Part shown: piece after piece, positions 52,686 through 60,342 of the stretch
Position numbering within the stretch: position 1 is the first letter of the stretch
Layout of the letters: every line of letters starts with the position of its first letter
Assembly: GCA_002362105.1 (NCBI GenBank)
Contig: DETD01000009.1
Span: 16,359 to 80,358 of the forward strand
From: Bacteroidales bacterium UBA3297
GTDB taxonomy: Bacteria; Bacteroidota; Bacteroidia; Bacteroidales; Paludibacteraceae
DNA length: 64,000 bases
Reading direction: 5' to 3'
Position numbers and translations under genes: made by a program
Notes under the pieces: model-generated
Database searches by the model: none
What the model saw: only the letters and a program-made list of their open reading frames with translations
What the model was told of the DNA's origin: nothing

Positions 52686-52758
52686 GTCTGTAAGACGGTA
52701 TCGCTATAACCGGGTGTGGGAAAATGGTGGTTCCATTTTTCACGCACCCGGTTTCTTG
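52686..52758 (+). terminator. Long terminator hairpin with conserved upstream flank
   Basis: AACCGGGTG (52708-52716) pairs with CACCCGGTT (52745-52753), with an inner stem GGAAAATGG/CCATTTTTC. The 30 bases at 52686-52715 match 57124-57153 at 23 positions, and that second copy is also the left arm of a terminator. Confidence 0.85.
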
Positions 52759-52772
52759 TTTCTCTACTTTTC

Positions 52773-52804
52773 TTTGTGTTCTTTTCGCTAATTCCGTATC
52801 TTTA
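52773..52804 (+). promoter_or_regulatory. Promoter of the TerB/J-domain operon
   Basis: TTTG (52773-52776) and TATCTTTA (52797-52804, one mismatch to TAnnTTTG) are 20 bases apart. The first ATG of the operon follows at 52828. Confidence 0.55.
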
Positions 52805-52827
52805 TATAAAATCGTTATTTAGTTTTT

Positions 52828-54102
52828 ATGGAATATATTGCTGTAGCGGTTCTTCTGCTGTTTTTTGTTTTGATGTCGGTTCTCGACCTCTTTGGCGGAT
52901 CATCGTCCGACGATTCTCAGTTTGAGAAGAAGTCTGATGCGCGGTCTAAATCTTATGCGACAGAGGAGTCGTCCGAATTTTTCAGAAATGCGTGCGGTAG
53001 GAAAGATGCGAAATACAGCGATAATGTCAGGCTTTTGGGGACTCTTCTTGCCTATAATCCGCATTTCTATAAATTGACTGAAGAAGACTTTAAAAAAGCG
53101 GGATTTTCTTTTTATGAGGCGTCCGACATAATGTCTGTCGCAAAAACTTGGAAATCCTATTTAGATACGAATCTGCTGGTTGCGTCTATAATGGAACGGA
53201 ATCTCTCTTTTTCAGATCGCCGTAATCTGGTGCACAAGTTATTCAAGTTGGCCAATATCGGCGATGGCATTAAGGACGATGAATGGTACTTCATTATGGA
53301 TGTGATGAACGGACTGAAAATGAATAGTGCGAATACCGGCTATCTGCTTAGGCTTTATTCGGGATGGCGCACTGGCGCGCCTTCCGGTGGTGAAAACGAC
53401 ATACCCCAAAGGTTCTTTTTGGGCGACTGCCTGGTCCGTGTGGTGAACGAGGTGCTTTACTTGAGTCCTAAAAGCTCGAATAAGGAACATTTGGCAAGCT
53501 CGTACATCTCTGTCAATTTCAAAAACTGCATCCCCTTTTTGGGAAAACTGGGCGCCCGTCAGGACGAACCTACATTGAAACAGGCTATTGATGTTATAAA
53601 CCAGAACGTTACACGCCAAGTACGTTTTACTTTTGTGAAAATGTTGTACAAACTGGCTGCTGTTGACGAGGGTATTAAGTACGACGAATGGCTTTTGTTG
53701 GAGTTTTTGCTCGAACAGTTTAAACTTAATAAGTCTGTCGCGACTTTATACCGGCGGTTTGCGGGGTTGCGCTCCGAAGGTTATAATTACAAAACTTACC
53801 AAAGTTTCTCTGAAAAATACAGAGGCGCTTCCTATGCTGGCAATTCTTCGTCTTCGCAAGGTCGTACTTCCTCTTCTAGGCAGGGTGCGCCTGCCCCTGT
53901 CTCCGCATCGTTAGCCAGTGCCTTTGCCGTACTCGGATTGGCACCTACCGCTTCGGAGAGCGAGGCTCAAGAAGCATACCACCGCTTGGCGTTGCTCCAT
54001 CATCCCGACTTGCCGCGCAATGCAGAAAGACGCGCCGAGAGTGTACGGATTATGGCGAAAATTAATGTGGCGTATGCCGCCATTACACAAAACACAAAAT
54101 AG
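52828..54102 (+). CDS. DjlA-like membrane protein: two TerB-like regions and C-terminal J domain
   Basis: 424 residues. An N-terminal membrane segment (3-21, IAVAVLLLFFVLMSVLDLF) leaves the rest in the cytoplasm. Two TerB-like helical regions follow: HKLFKLANIGDGIKDDEWYF (about 135-155) and KMLYKLAAVDEGIKYDEWLL (about 270-290). A Ser-rich linker (330-360) leads to a J domain at the very end with YHRLALLHHPDLP; the HPD tripeptide that stimulates Hsp70 is intact. The order membrane-TerB-J is that of DjlA, which recruits DnaK. First of three such genes in a row; the next starts 2 bases after the stop. Confidence 0.85.
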   Translation: MEYIAVAVLLLFFVLMSVLDLFGGSSSDDSQFEKKSDARSKSYATEESSEFFRNACGRKDAKYSDNVRLLGTLLAYNPHFYKLTEEDFKKAGFSFYEASDIMSVAKTWKSYLDTNLLVASIMERNLSFSDRRNLVHKLFKLANIGDGIKDDEWYFIMDVMNGLKMNSANTGYLLRLYSGWRTGAPSGGENDIPQRFFLGDCLVRVVNEVLYLSPKSSNKEHLASSYISVNFKNCIPFLGKLGARQDEPTLKQAIDVINQNVTRQVRFTFVKMLYKLAAVDEGIKYDEWLLLEFLLEQFKLNKSVATLYRRFAGLRSEGYNYKTYQSFSEKYRGASYAGNSSSSQGRTSSSRQGAPAPVSASLASAFAVLGLAPTASESEAQEAYHRLALLHHPDLPRNAERRAESVRIMAKINVAYAAITQNTK

Positions 54103-54104
54103 TT

Positions 54105-55046
54105 ATGGGACTCGTTGTACCTCTTTTGGCTTTTGTCTTTATATGTGTTGTTATTAAGCCTGTTCTCCTCTCTGAATACATGTCTTCCTCTAAAAATAAG
54201 GACAAGGCTGAGAAGAATGACTTGAAACTGCAAACGCATTGTGCCAACCTCATTTCCGCTATGCTGGTCTATAACAGGGAAATCACCGCTGCAAAGCGGA
54301 AACTGATTGACGATGTGATTGACAGGGCAAAAATTTGTGGCAGTCTTTCCAACTCCGAATACTGGAACTTGGTGGTAAAACAAATTTACGAGCCCAGCGA
54401 TTTAAACAAGTCGATTAATTTTATCGCCCATAATCTGCCACTCGACGAGAGAATGAAAATCTCGCACCTGCTTTTCAAGCTCTCTATTGAAGACGATGGC
54501 ATTATGAACGATGAATGGAAACTTTTAAGAACCGTGGTGAACGGTATGAATTTTTCGAAAACCTATATCGACCATTTGTTCAAATTCTATGGTCCCCTCC
54601 GCTCTTATTCCGATACGGCCATCTACAACAAAGTGTACGGTTTTGTCAAACAGCGGAAGCAGTCTGGCAACACCGGGAAGGCGGACGGTGCCTCGGCCTC
54701 GGCCTCTGCCTCTGCTCGGGCGAAGGGTGGCACCTCTTCGTCCTATAACAGGTCGTCGGAACAGGCCCGGTCGCGGGCTGGAAGTGCGGGCGCTTCCGCG
54801 GGTGGCGCTTCGCAGAAAGCAGCGCCTAAGGTTGCCAATAGCCGCTTGGCGCAGTACTATGCTGTGCTTGACCTGCCTGCTTCGGCCTCGCTCCGTGAGG
54901 TGCAAGACGCTTACCACCGTCTGGCTTTGCTGCACCATCCCGATTTACCGAAAAATGAAGGTCGGCAGGAGGAATGCGTGAAACAGATGGCGAAAATCAA
55001 CGTGGCGTACGAATTTATCACGAGTTCGTTATCGTCTGGTTCGTAA
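54105..55046 (+). CDS. DjlA-like membrane protein, second copy
   Basis: 313 residues. N-terminal membrane segment (2-22, GLVVPLLAFVFICVVIKPVLL), one TerB-like region (ISHLLFKLSIEDDGIMNDEWKLL, about 126-148), then an 80-residue Ala/Ser/Gly-rich linker with an alternating SASASASA run. The terminal J domain has YHRLALLHHPDLPKN and an intact HPD. It lacks the first TerB-like region of the preceding protein. A 2-base gap upstream and an 18-base gap downstream place it firmly in the operon. Confidence 0.85.
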   Translation: MGLVVPLLAFVFICVVIKPVLLSEYMSSSKNKDKAEKNDLKLQTHCANLISAMLVYNREITAAKRKLIDDVIDRAKICGSLSNSEYWNLVVKQIYEPSDLNKSINFIAHNLPLDERMKISHLLFKLSIEDDGIMNDEWKLLRTVVNGMNFSKTYIDHLFKFYGPLRSYSDTAIYNKVYGFVKQRKQSGNTGKADGASASASASARAKGGTSSSYNRSSEQARSRAGSAGASAGGASQKAAPKVANSRLAQYYAVLDLPASASLREVQDAYHRLALLHHPDLPKNEGRQEECVKQMAKINVAYEFITSSLSSGS

Positions 55047-55064
55047 TCAAAAATTAGTGCTATT

Positions 55065-55883
55065 ATGGAATTAGTGGCTTTTTGTGTGGTAATAGTTATT
55101 ACATGTTATTTCTTTCGCTTTTTTATGGAAACGGGTACCAAGAAGAATTCAAAATCGTTTCTGCTGCCTTTGGCGAGGATTACTTCCGACTTTATTATGT
55201 TGGGAGACTCTGCTGTCAACGACCGGCAGGTCCTGATAAGGGAATTCCTGCTGAAACTCGAATATACTGGGTCCGATTTGGGTAAGGCCTATTCTACCTT
55301 TATGAACGAACTGGGAGTTCCGCATGCAAGAAAACCGGAGTTGCAGTATGAAGACGTGAAGTTTGTGCGCAGTTATCCCTACGAGATTCGTTACCTCTTC
55401 ATCCGCCTCCTTTTCAAGTTGGCGGTCTCTAACGATGGCATCTATCGAGACGAGTGGGACGCACTGAACAATATGATGGTGTCTATAAGGTTGAGCGAGG
55501 AAACTATAGAACAGCTTATCGAAGAATACAAGCCTTTAGCCCCCAATAGGGCAAAGAAGAAAACCTACTCGAAGACTGCCTGGAAGAAGAGAACGAAGCA
55601 ACAGAGAGATCAACAGAGGGCGCAGCAAAGCGAAGAACATAAGAAAACGGCTGGCGGTGGCGGCAAGGCGGTCGTACAGCAGAAGGTCGACCTCGCTGCC
55701 TTTTTCCGGGTGCTTGGCCTGCCTGCTTCGGCCTCGCCAGCTGAGGTGCAAGTCGCCTACCGCCGTCTGGCTTTGCAGCACCATCCCGATTTGCCGAAGA
55801 ATGCCGACAGACAGGAGGAATGCGTGGCGCTGATGGCAAAAATAAATACGGCTTACAGGGCAATTGCCAACTCGTTCAACTGA
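55065..55883 (+). CDS. DjlA-like membrane protein, third copy
   Basis: 272 residues. N-terminal membrane segment (3-20), one TerB-like region (LLFKLAVSNDGIYRDEWDAL, about 113-132), a Lys/Gln/Arg-rich charged linker (about 160-205) and a terminal J domain with YRRLALQHHPDLPKN. The linker charge is opposite in style to the neutral linker of the second copy, which suggests the copies have diverged in partner choice. nudC starts 38 bases after the stop and may be read from the same mRNA. Confidence 0.85.
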   Translation: MELVAFCVVIVITCYFFRFFMETGTKKNSKSFLLPLARITSDFIMLGDSAVNDRQVLIREFLLKLEYTGSDLGKAYSTFMNELGVPHARKPELQYEDVKFVRSYPYEIRYLFIRLLFKLAVSNDGIYRDEWDALNNMMVSIRLSEETIEQLIEEYKPLAPNRAKKKTYSKTAWKKRTKQQRDQQRAQQSEEHKKTAGGGGKAVVQQKVDLAAFFRVLGLPASASPAEVQVAYRRLALQHHPDLPKNADRQEECVALMAKINTAYRAIANSFN

Positions 55884-55920
55884 ATTTTATCGTAACTTTG
55901 TATTAGCAAATCTCATTATT

Positions 55921-56688
55921 ATGATAATTGAAAATCCTGCTGAGTTTTCGGGCAAGTGTTTTGCCCTGCAGAATAGAGACCGGGTGGTCCGGGCCGATGG
56001 CTCTGAACTGTCTTTTGCCGACTTGAAACGGCTTGGGGTGAGGGCGGTTGGCTTTATTGCGGAACCGGAAAACAACATTTGCGCTATGGAGTTGTCTTCT
56101 ACCGAGGACTTGCCCGAGGGCTATGCGGTTAAAACCATCCGCCAGTCGTTTTTTGAACTTGCCGCCGAAGACGATTTTTCTTTGGCCCGTGCAAGGGCTT
56201 TGCTCTCATGGCACACCAGCTTCAAGTTCTGTCCGAACTGTGGCGGAAAATTGCTGCTAAGGGATGTTGAAACCGCAAAATACTGTCCCACCTGCGGCAA
56301 AATCCATTTCCCCCGCATTGAGCCTTGTGTGATTGTGTTGGTTCGCAAGGGCGATAAAATCTTGTTGGGCAGGCACGTGCAGCGCAACCAAGATGTCTAT
56401 TCCACACTGGCAGGCTTCATAGAGGTGGGCGAGACGGCCGAAAGGGCAGTCGCCCGTGAAATTTTCGAAGAAACGGGCATTAGGGTGAAGAACATCCAGT
56501 TCAAGGGTACCCAGAGCTGGCCTTTCCCCGACCAGCTGATGCTGGCCTTTACGGCTGAGTACGAGAGTGGGGAGATAAAGGTGAAGGAAGACGAGCTTTC
56601 TGCCGCCGGCTGGTTCGATGCCGACAACTGCCCAGCTACTCCTGCACCCGGATCGGTCGCTTACAGGCTTATCCACAACTTGATTTGA
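55921..56688 (+). CDS. nudC: NAD+ diphosphatase (NudC-type Nudix hydrolase)
   Basis: 255 residues from the ATG at 55921 (MIIENPAEFSG); the longer frame from 55864 overlaps the previous gene. It cleaves NADH/NAD+ to NMN and AMP, and family members also remove NAD caps from RNA 5' ends. The zinc ribbon CPNC-CPTC uses Cys 104, 107, 122 and 125. The Nudix box G-x5-E-x7-REIFEETGI spans about 165-187. The NADH-specific motif appears as TQSWPFPDQLM instead of SQPWPFPxS, so its last Ser is Gln. Confidence 0.93.
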   Translation: MIIENPAEFSGKCFALQNRDRVVRADGSELSFADLKRLGVRAVGFIAEPENNICAMELSSTEDLPEGYAVKTIRQSFFELAAEDDFSLARARALLSWHTSFKFCPNCGGKLLLRDVETAKYCPTCGKIHFPRIEPCVIVLVRKGDKILLGRHVQRNQDVYSTLAGFIEVGETAERAVAREIFEETGIRVKNIQFKGTQSWPFPDQLMLAFTAEYESGEIKVKEDELSAAGWFDADNCPATPAPGSVAYRLIHNLI

Positions 56689-56709
56689 TAATCGTATAAA
56701 TATAATAAG

Positions 56710-57093
56710 ATGAGAAAACTGTTTTTTTTAGCTTTGGCACTTGTGCCGTTGGTTTCATTTGCGGCAGAAAAGGGCTATGTGTACTCGTTGCCGTTGAAGT
56801 TCTTTTTGACGTATGCCGATGGCCATAAAACCGTTTATACCACGTGGTGGACAAATCAGAAAACTGAAGGAACCTCAGTCGATGAAGATAAAGAATGGAT
56901 AAAGAGCCGAATAGAACAAACGAGACGCGACATTTACCAGCTAGCTCCTTCTTCTACAAAGATCGACAGCGTGGAATATAACCTCAACTGTATAGAGGTC
57001 GTATACGATCCAAAAACCTTCGATTCAAACTCTGTGGGTCGTGGTTGTGGCATCTATCTTTTAAACGAAAATGGCGAGTTTGTTCATAAATAA
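56710..57093 (+). CDS. Small secreted protein, unknown function
   Basis: 127 residues. The signal peptide ends VSFAA (residue 19). The mature part begins EKGYVYSLPLKFFLTYADGH and has strands around a helix (KEWIKSRIEQTRRDIY); two Cys (about 95 and 114) may form a disulfide. I recognise no family. It starts 21 bases after nudC stops and ends before a strong terminator, so it may be the last gene of that unit. Confidence 0.65.
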   Translation: MRKLFFLALALVPLVSFAAEKGYVYSLPLKFFLTYADGHKTVYTTWWTNQKTEGTSVDEDKEWIKSRIEQTRRDIYQLAPSSTKIDSVEYNLNCIEVVYDPKTFDSNSVGRGCGIYLLNENGEFVHK

Positions 57094-57123
57094 GTAACTC
57101 TTCGTTACTTACAACTCCTTTTT

Positions 57124-57198
57124 GCCTGTATGGCGGAATTCCTATAACCGGGTACGGAAGAAATGTTACTGGCATTCTTCCGTGCCCGGTGTTTTTTG
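57124..57198 (+). terminator. Strong terminator with the repeated flank
   Basis: A 16-bp stem with one mismatch (57147-57162 against 57175-57190: ACCGGGTACGGAAGAA with TTCTTCCGTGCCCGGT) is followed by six T. Its left flank repeats that of the terminator at 52686. Confidence 0.9.
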
Positions 57199-57551
57199 CA
57201 TGACCAAATGCTCAAGTATATGAAAGCATCAAAATAAATGCATATAAAAAAGCGTCCCCCGAAAACTGTCAATACAATTGAAAACAATTTATTTACGACC
57301 AGAAAATAGCTTTTTCTTATAAAAATTGGTTGCTTCTCTGAAAAAATATCCAAGTGTGCAACCCTCCATGAAGGGCTTTCCCTGTGGGTGGGAGAACGAA
57401 CCCCTGTGGCAATAAGCCGTTACTACACTTCTCACCCGAAATAATATCATAAAGCGGACAGACTCATATTGTCTTACTTTTACGCTGCTAATTTTTCTAT
57501 CTTTTCTTTCGCATACGGACAGTTTGGTTGCGGCATATTCTGGTGTGGTAA
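57199..57551. other. Region with one doubtful reading frame
   Basis: A minus-strand frame (57289-57582, 97 codons) has no signal peptide or domain and is rich in Arg, Phe and Ser (ARCYCHRGSF-like composition). I recall similar short hypothetical proteins repeated across Bacteroidales genomes, which would point to a conserved non-coding element translated by mistake, but I cannot verify this. It overlaps the terminator of the GTPase cassette at its start, so a real protein gene is unlikely. Confidence 0.3.
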
Positions 57552-57592
57552 TTAAAAAAAATCCGCAATGCCGTTTTTGCAAGCATTGCGGA
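57552..57592 (-). terminator. Terminator of the GTPase cassette
   Basis: TCCGCAATGC (57562-57571) pairs perfectly with GCATTGCGGA (57583-57592). On the minus strand the stem is followed by eight T (57554-57561). It lies 42 bases after the stop of the last cassette gene. Confidence 0.88.
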
Positions 57593-57633
57593 CTGTATTG
57601 TTATGCCTTTTGAGGCTTAGCGGACACCAGTGA

Positions 57634-58392
57634 TTAAAAATCAATATCGACCGCCAATGAAACATTACTCTTTTTACAAATAGTTTCTTTAATTTCTGCG
57701 TTTATAGAGAATAATTCTTTCATTGCTTTTAGAGAAAATGCAATTTCTTTTGAAGTGTTTGACTCCTTAGACAATTCAATTCCTATGTGTTTTGTGTTAT
57801 TTTGAATTGGACTCCCAGGCTTTCTGAATTCAAGTAGGTCTATTATGTCATTGTCATTAGAAAGACCGGATTTTTCTGCAATCTCTTTAGCCTCCCGATA
57901 AGTTTCAGGTGTCATTTCACCTGTTGTTGTGTCTGTGGACACAAATTTTTTCTCAAGTTTATCCTTCATCTCTTTCTTATAGTCACCTTCAACCTCTACC
58001 CATTTGCAACTAGCTTCTACTTCTGCGTCAAAATCACGTTTCATACAGTCTGTTATTATAATTTGAGTTGATACTTTTTTTGCACCAAGTTTCTTTGCTA
58101 TAAGTTTGATTTGATTAAACTTGTATTCATACATTTTCTCTTCAAAATTGTTAATGTCAATGTATGTGTTGTCTAGATAAGGGTGCTTCACCAACATACA
58201 TCCTGGTACGAGTCTGGTTCCTATTTCAAATTGAAGATTATAGTCTTTCTTATAGTCATCAATGAATGAATATGGTAAAACTTGTAACTCTGGTCTAATA
58301 TATTTATGCTCTGTTTCCCAATTGTATGAGAATGCAGGTTCGTCTTTTGCGATTAGGAGTACATCTCCTTTTAATTCATCTAATTTTAACAT
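57634..58392 (-). CDS. GTPase-cassette gene 3, unknown function
   Basis: 252 residues, no signal peptide or membrane segment. The first half mixes strands and turns (DVLLIAKDEPAFSYNWE, RLVPGCMLVKHPYLDNTYIDI). The centre has KKLGAKKVSTQIIITDC and a charged helix. The second half is helical (ETYREAKEIAEKSGLSNDNDIIDLLEFR, AFSLKAMKELFSINAEIKETI). I know no family for it. Base composition is AT-rich like the two genes upstream, from which it is 24 bases away. As the only wholly soluble member of the set it could be an effector or adaptor; this is a guess. Confidence 0.65.
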   Translation of the reverse strand: MLKLDELKGDVLLIAKDEPAFSYNWETEHKYIRPELQVLPYSFIDDYKKDYNLQFEIGTRLVPGCMLVKHPYLDNTYIDINNFEEKMYEYKFNQIKLIAKKLGAKKVSTQIIITDCMKRDFDAEVEASCKWVEVEGDYKKEMKDKLEKKFVSTDTTTGEMTPETYREAKEIAEKSGLSNDNDIIDLLEFRKPGSPIQNNTKHIGIELSKESNTSKEIAFSLKAMKELFSINAEIKETICKKSNVSLAVDIDF

Positions 58393-58416
58393 GTTTATTG
58401 TGCTGATTTGTTTTTC

Positions 58417-58926
58417 CTATTTCGTTTTGAACTCAATTATTACGCCGATTAGAAGGATGACGAGCAAGATTAGAGAAATAGTCCTTACATTTACTAAAAA
58501 TTGTTTTTTTTTATCTTCTTCTTTTATCTCCTTTAATGTTTTAAGTTCGTCTTCATCTAATTCTCTTTTTGCTAATTCTGCGCATTTTCTTAGTTCATTA
58601 AAGACCTTATCAATATCTTCATCTTCCCAATCACAGAAAAATTGAAACCCCATTCTTCTCCCACTCTCGTCTAGTTGATTTTTACTGAAGCAGGATTGTA
58701 TAAAGGTTCCTTTTCCTTTTTTTTGTTTAAAGCAAAACCATGAAGGTAACTTTTCTTTTATTTCCCTTTTGTACGGAACGTCTTTCCATTCCATGGCTGC
58801 TGATGCAATTTTACTTGCAGCTTCCTTTTGGAGTGTACTATTTGAAAATAAAGAAACCTCTCCATTAATGACAAATGTTGTTTGCTCGTTTGCTTTTTGT
58901 GCTTGAGCAGTCATATATGAATTCAT
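58417..58926 (-). CDS. GTPase-cassette gene 2, C-terminally membrane-anchored protein
   Basis: 169 residues from the ATG at 58926, chosen because it overlaps the TGA of the GTPase gene as ATGA; an upstream in-frame ATG at 58947 would add 7 residues. The soluble part has FKQKKGKGTFIQSCFSK and a helical, strongly charged stretch (DIDKVFNELRKCAELAKRELDEDELKTLKEIKEEDKKKQ in the ORF, about 113-150). A single membrane segment of about 18 residues (ISLILLVILLIGVIIEF) is the last element before a short basic tail, so it is tail-anchored with the bulk in the cytoplasm. No known family. Confidence 0.65.
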   Translation of the reverse strand: MNSYMTAQAQKANEQTTFVINGEVSLFSNSTLQKEAASKIASAAMEWKDVPYKREIKEKLPSWFCFKQKKGKGTFIQSCFSKNQLDESGRRMGFQFFCDWEDEDIDKVFNELRKCAELAKRELDEDELKTLKEIKEEDKKKQFLVNVRTISLILLVILLIGVIIEFKTK

Positions 58927-59603
58927 AATATAACTTTGTTTATACATTCTTTTAGTTGATCAGTATCACGAAGATCAGTGACAAAAAAATTCTTTTGTAA
59001 CAGTTCTTTATATTCTTCTTCTTTTACTTCTTTTTGAATGGTTTTGATAATAGATTTTCTTTCTTCTTTTGAGAGTTCATCCAAGTGAGACCCAAATACT
59101 ACGGTTGGCTTATTATTTTTTTTGCGATATATGAAGTATAATCTGCTATTTACCTCTTTTTTTTGATATATTTTATCATTGATATATTTATTGACATCAA
59201 ACGTAAAAAATATACAGTCGCTTTCTGATATTAATTTGGAATAATAGGTTTCAATTCTAGCTTCTTCTCCACCTAAATCTACTCCTTTTTTTATTTTTAT
59301 CTTTTTTTCTCCAATCTCTGTTGTAAACTCTTCATACTCTACATACTGAGAATGATGACGTTCTTCATATGGATATGGTTCATTCCTTAAAAAAGACAGA
59401 AGTTGTGTTTTTCCTGAACTCTCTGGACCTAGAATACAAATACTTTTTCCTGCAAATTTGTCATATATTATGCTTCCTGTTACAATCAGTCCTATAGAAG
59501 CAAGCCCACTAAGGATACCTACAGCAATAGCAGGAAGCAGTGGCAGTATTGCAAGTTGTGGCTCTGCCTTTTCAATCAGATTAATGGTAATTTCTAGTAT
59601 CAT
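58923..59603 (-). CDS. Membrane-attached GTPase-like protein (cassette gene 1)
   Basis: 226 residues. A hydrophobic segment (about 18-47, with LPLLPAIAVGILSGLASIGL) precedes a P-loop domain: GPESSGKT (59-66), DLGG (109-112, the switch II DxxG) and FGSHLDE (170-176), where SHLD stands in for the usual NKxD base-recognition motif. So it is a small-GTPase-like or Era/Arf-like fold at the inner membrane, with uncertain nucleotide specificity. It is the first gene of a three-gene AT-rich unit and is coupled to gene 2 by an ATGA overlap. A sensor or switch role is plausible from the design; the function is unknown. Confidence 0.78.
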   Translation of the reverse strand: MILEITINLIEKAEPQLAILPLLPAIAVGILSGLASIGLIVTGSIIYDKFAGKSICILGPESSGKTQLLSFLRNEPYPYEERHHSQYVEYEEFTTEIGEKKIKIKKGVDLGGEEARIETYYSKLISESDCIFFTFDVNKYINDKIYQKKEVNSRLYFIYRKKNNKPTVVFGSHLDELSKEERKSIIKTIQKEVKEEEYKELLQKNFFVTDLRDTDQLKECINKVIL

Positions 59604-60175
59604 ATGTTAGTTTTTAAGATTATTAAATGTTTTATTGGTATTGCCCCTATAGGACATTATGTTTGTAGAATTTTTCACATAAAAAAACGTGGGTGTCTAA
59701 ACTTTACCTGTCTGTCGTTTGTGGTCGTAGGAATAACCATGAAAAATAGACAAAGCAAAGAAGATACCCACGTCATGCGTATATATAATACCACATAAAG
59801 TGTGCATGGACAGAGTTGTCCATATGCACACTTACGGAATGTATATAACACACCCGCAGCATCATCTTTTGCATTGTTCTTGATTTTTCAACTTTGAAAT
59901 TTCCTACGTTTCAAACGACCAAAAACAAGCTTCAGTTGACGCTTTTTATGTATAGTTGCATGCACATAATGCGCATACAATGAAAATTTTCCGCAAAATA
60001 AATGAAAAAATACGATTTCTACTATTCTGTAAGTTCTATTCTTTTTCTTATTTATGTCAAACTGCTCTAAAACAGTTGATTCGTAAAATAAAAACAGTCC
60101 CCCTGACAGCGAGTGTATTTTGGACTAGCTGTAACCCAGTTCCCTTACGCCAGTGTCGTGCTTGTTGTAATTGGG
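59604..60175. other. AT-rich intergenic region with inverted repeats
   Basis: 572 bp upstream of the GTPase cassette. It contains ACGTGGGTGTCT (59687-59698) inverted as AGATACCCACGT (59762-59773), and a hairpin at 59798-59833. A 64-codon frame across it (59604-59798) has no domain and is not called. No clear promoter for the cassette is visible. Confidence 0.5.
59798..59833. repeat. Long imperfect palindrome
   Basis: AAGTGTGCA-TGGACA (59798-59812), loop GAGT, then TGTCCA-TA-TGCACACTT (59817-59833): 15 pairs with one two-base bulge. It has no T run, so it is more likely a structure or binding site than a terminator. Confidence 0.6.
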
Positions 60176-60342
60176 TCACTCCCACGTCAATGTGAAATGC
60201 CCCTGTATCGTCTTATCCGACTCGTCTAAACTGATGGTATACCAGTAATCTGCCGAAGGTAGTTTATGGCCTTTATAGGTGCCGTCCCAACCATCGTAGT
60301 AGTTCTTGGGGTATGGTCCGTTGTAAGATAAGTAAATCCTAT
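60176..60342 (-). pseudogene. Fragment of a T9SS C-terminal sorting domain
   Basis: Read on the minus strand, this encodes YYDGWDGTYKGHKLPSADYW, then a tail ending GHFTLTWE and TGA: the last 50 or so residues of a CHU_C domain. The part 60176-60308 matches 61320-61452, the end of the intact gene next door, with about 15 differences in 133 bases. There is no start or upstream coding sequence; the adjoining frame is cut by the gene at 60339. Confidence 0.8.

Noticed and set aside
59604..59798. 64-codon frame upstream of the GTPase cassette
   Set aside because: It crosses an inverted repeat, has no domain and no promoter or ribosome site.
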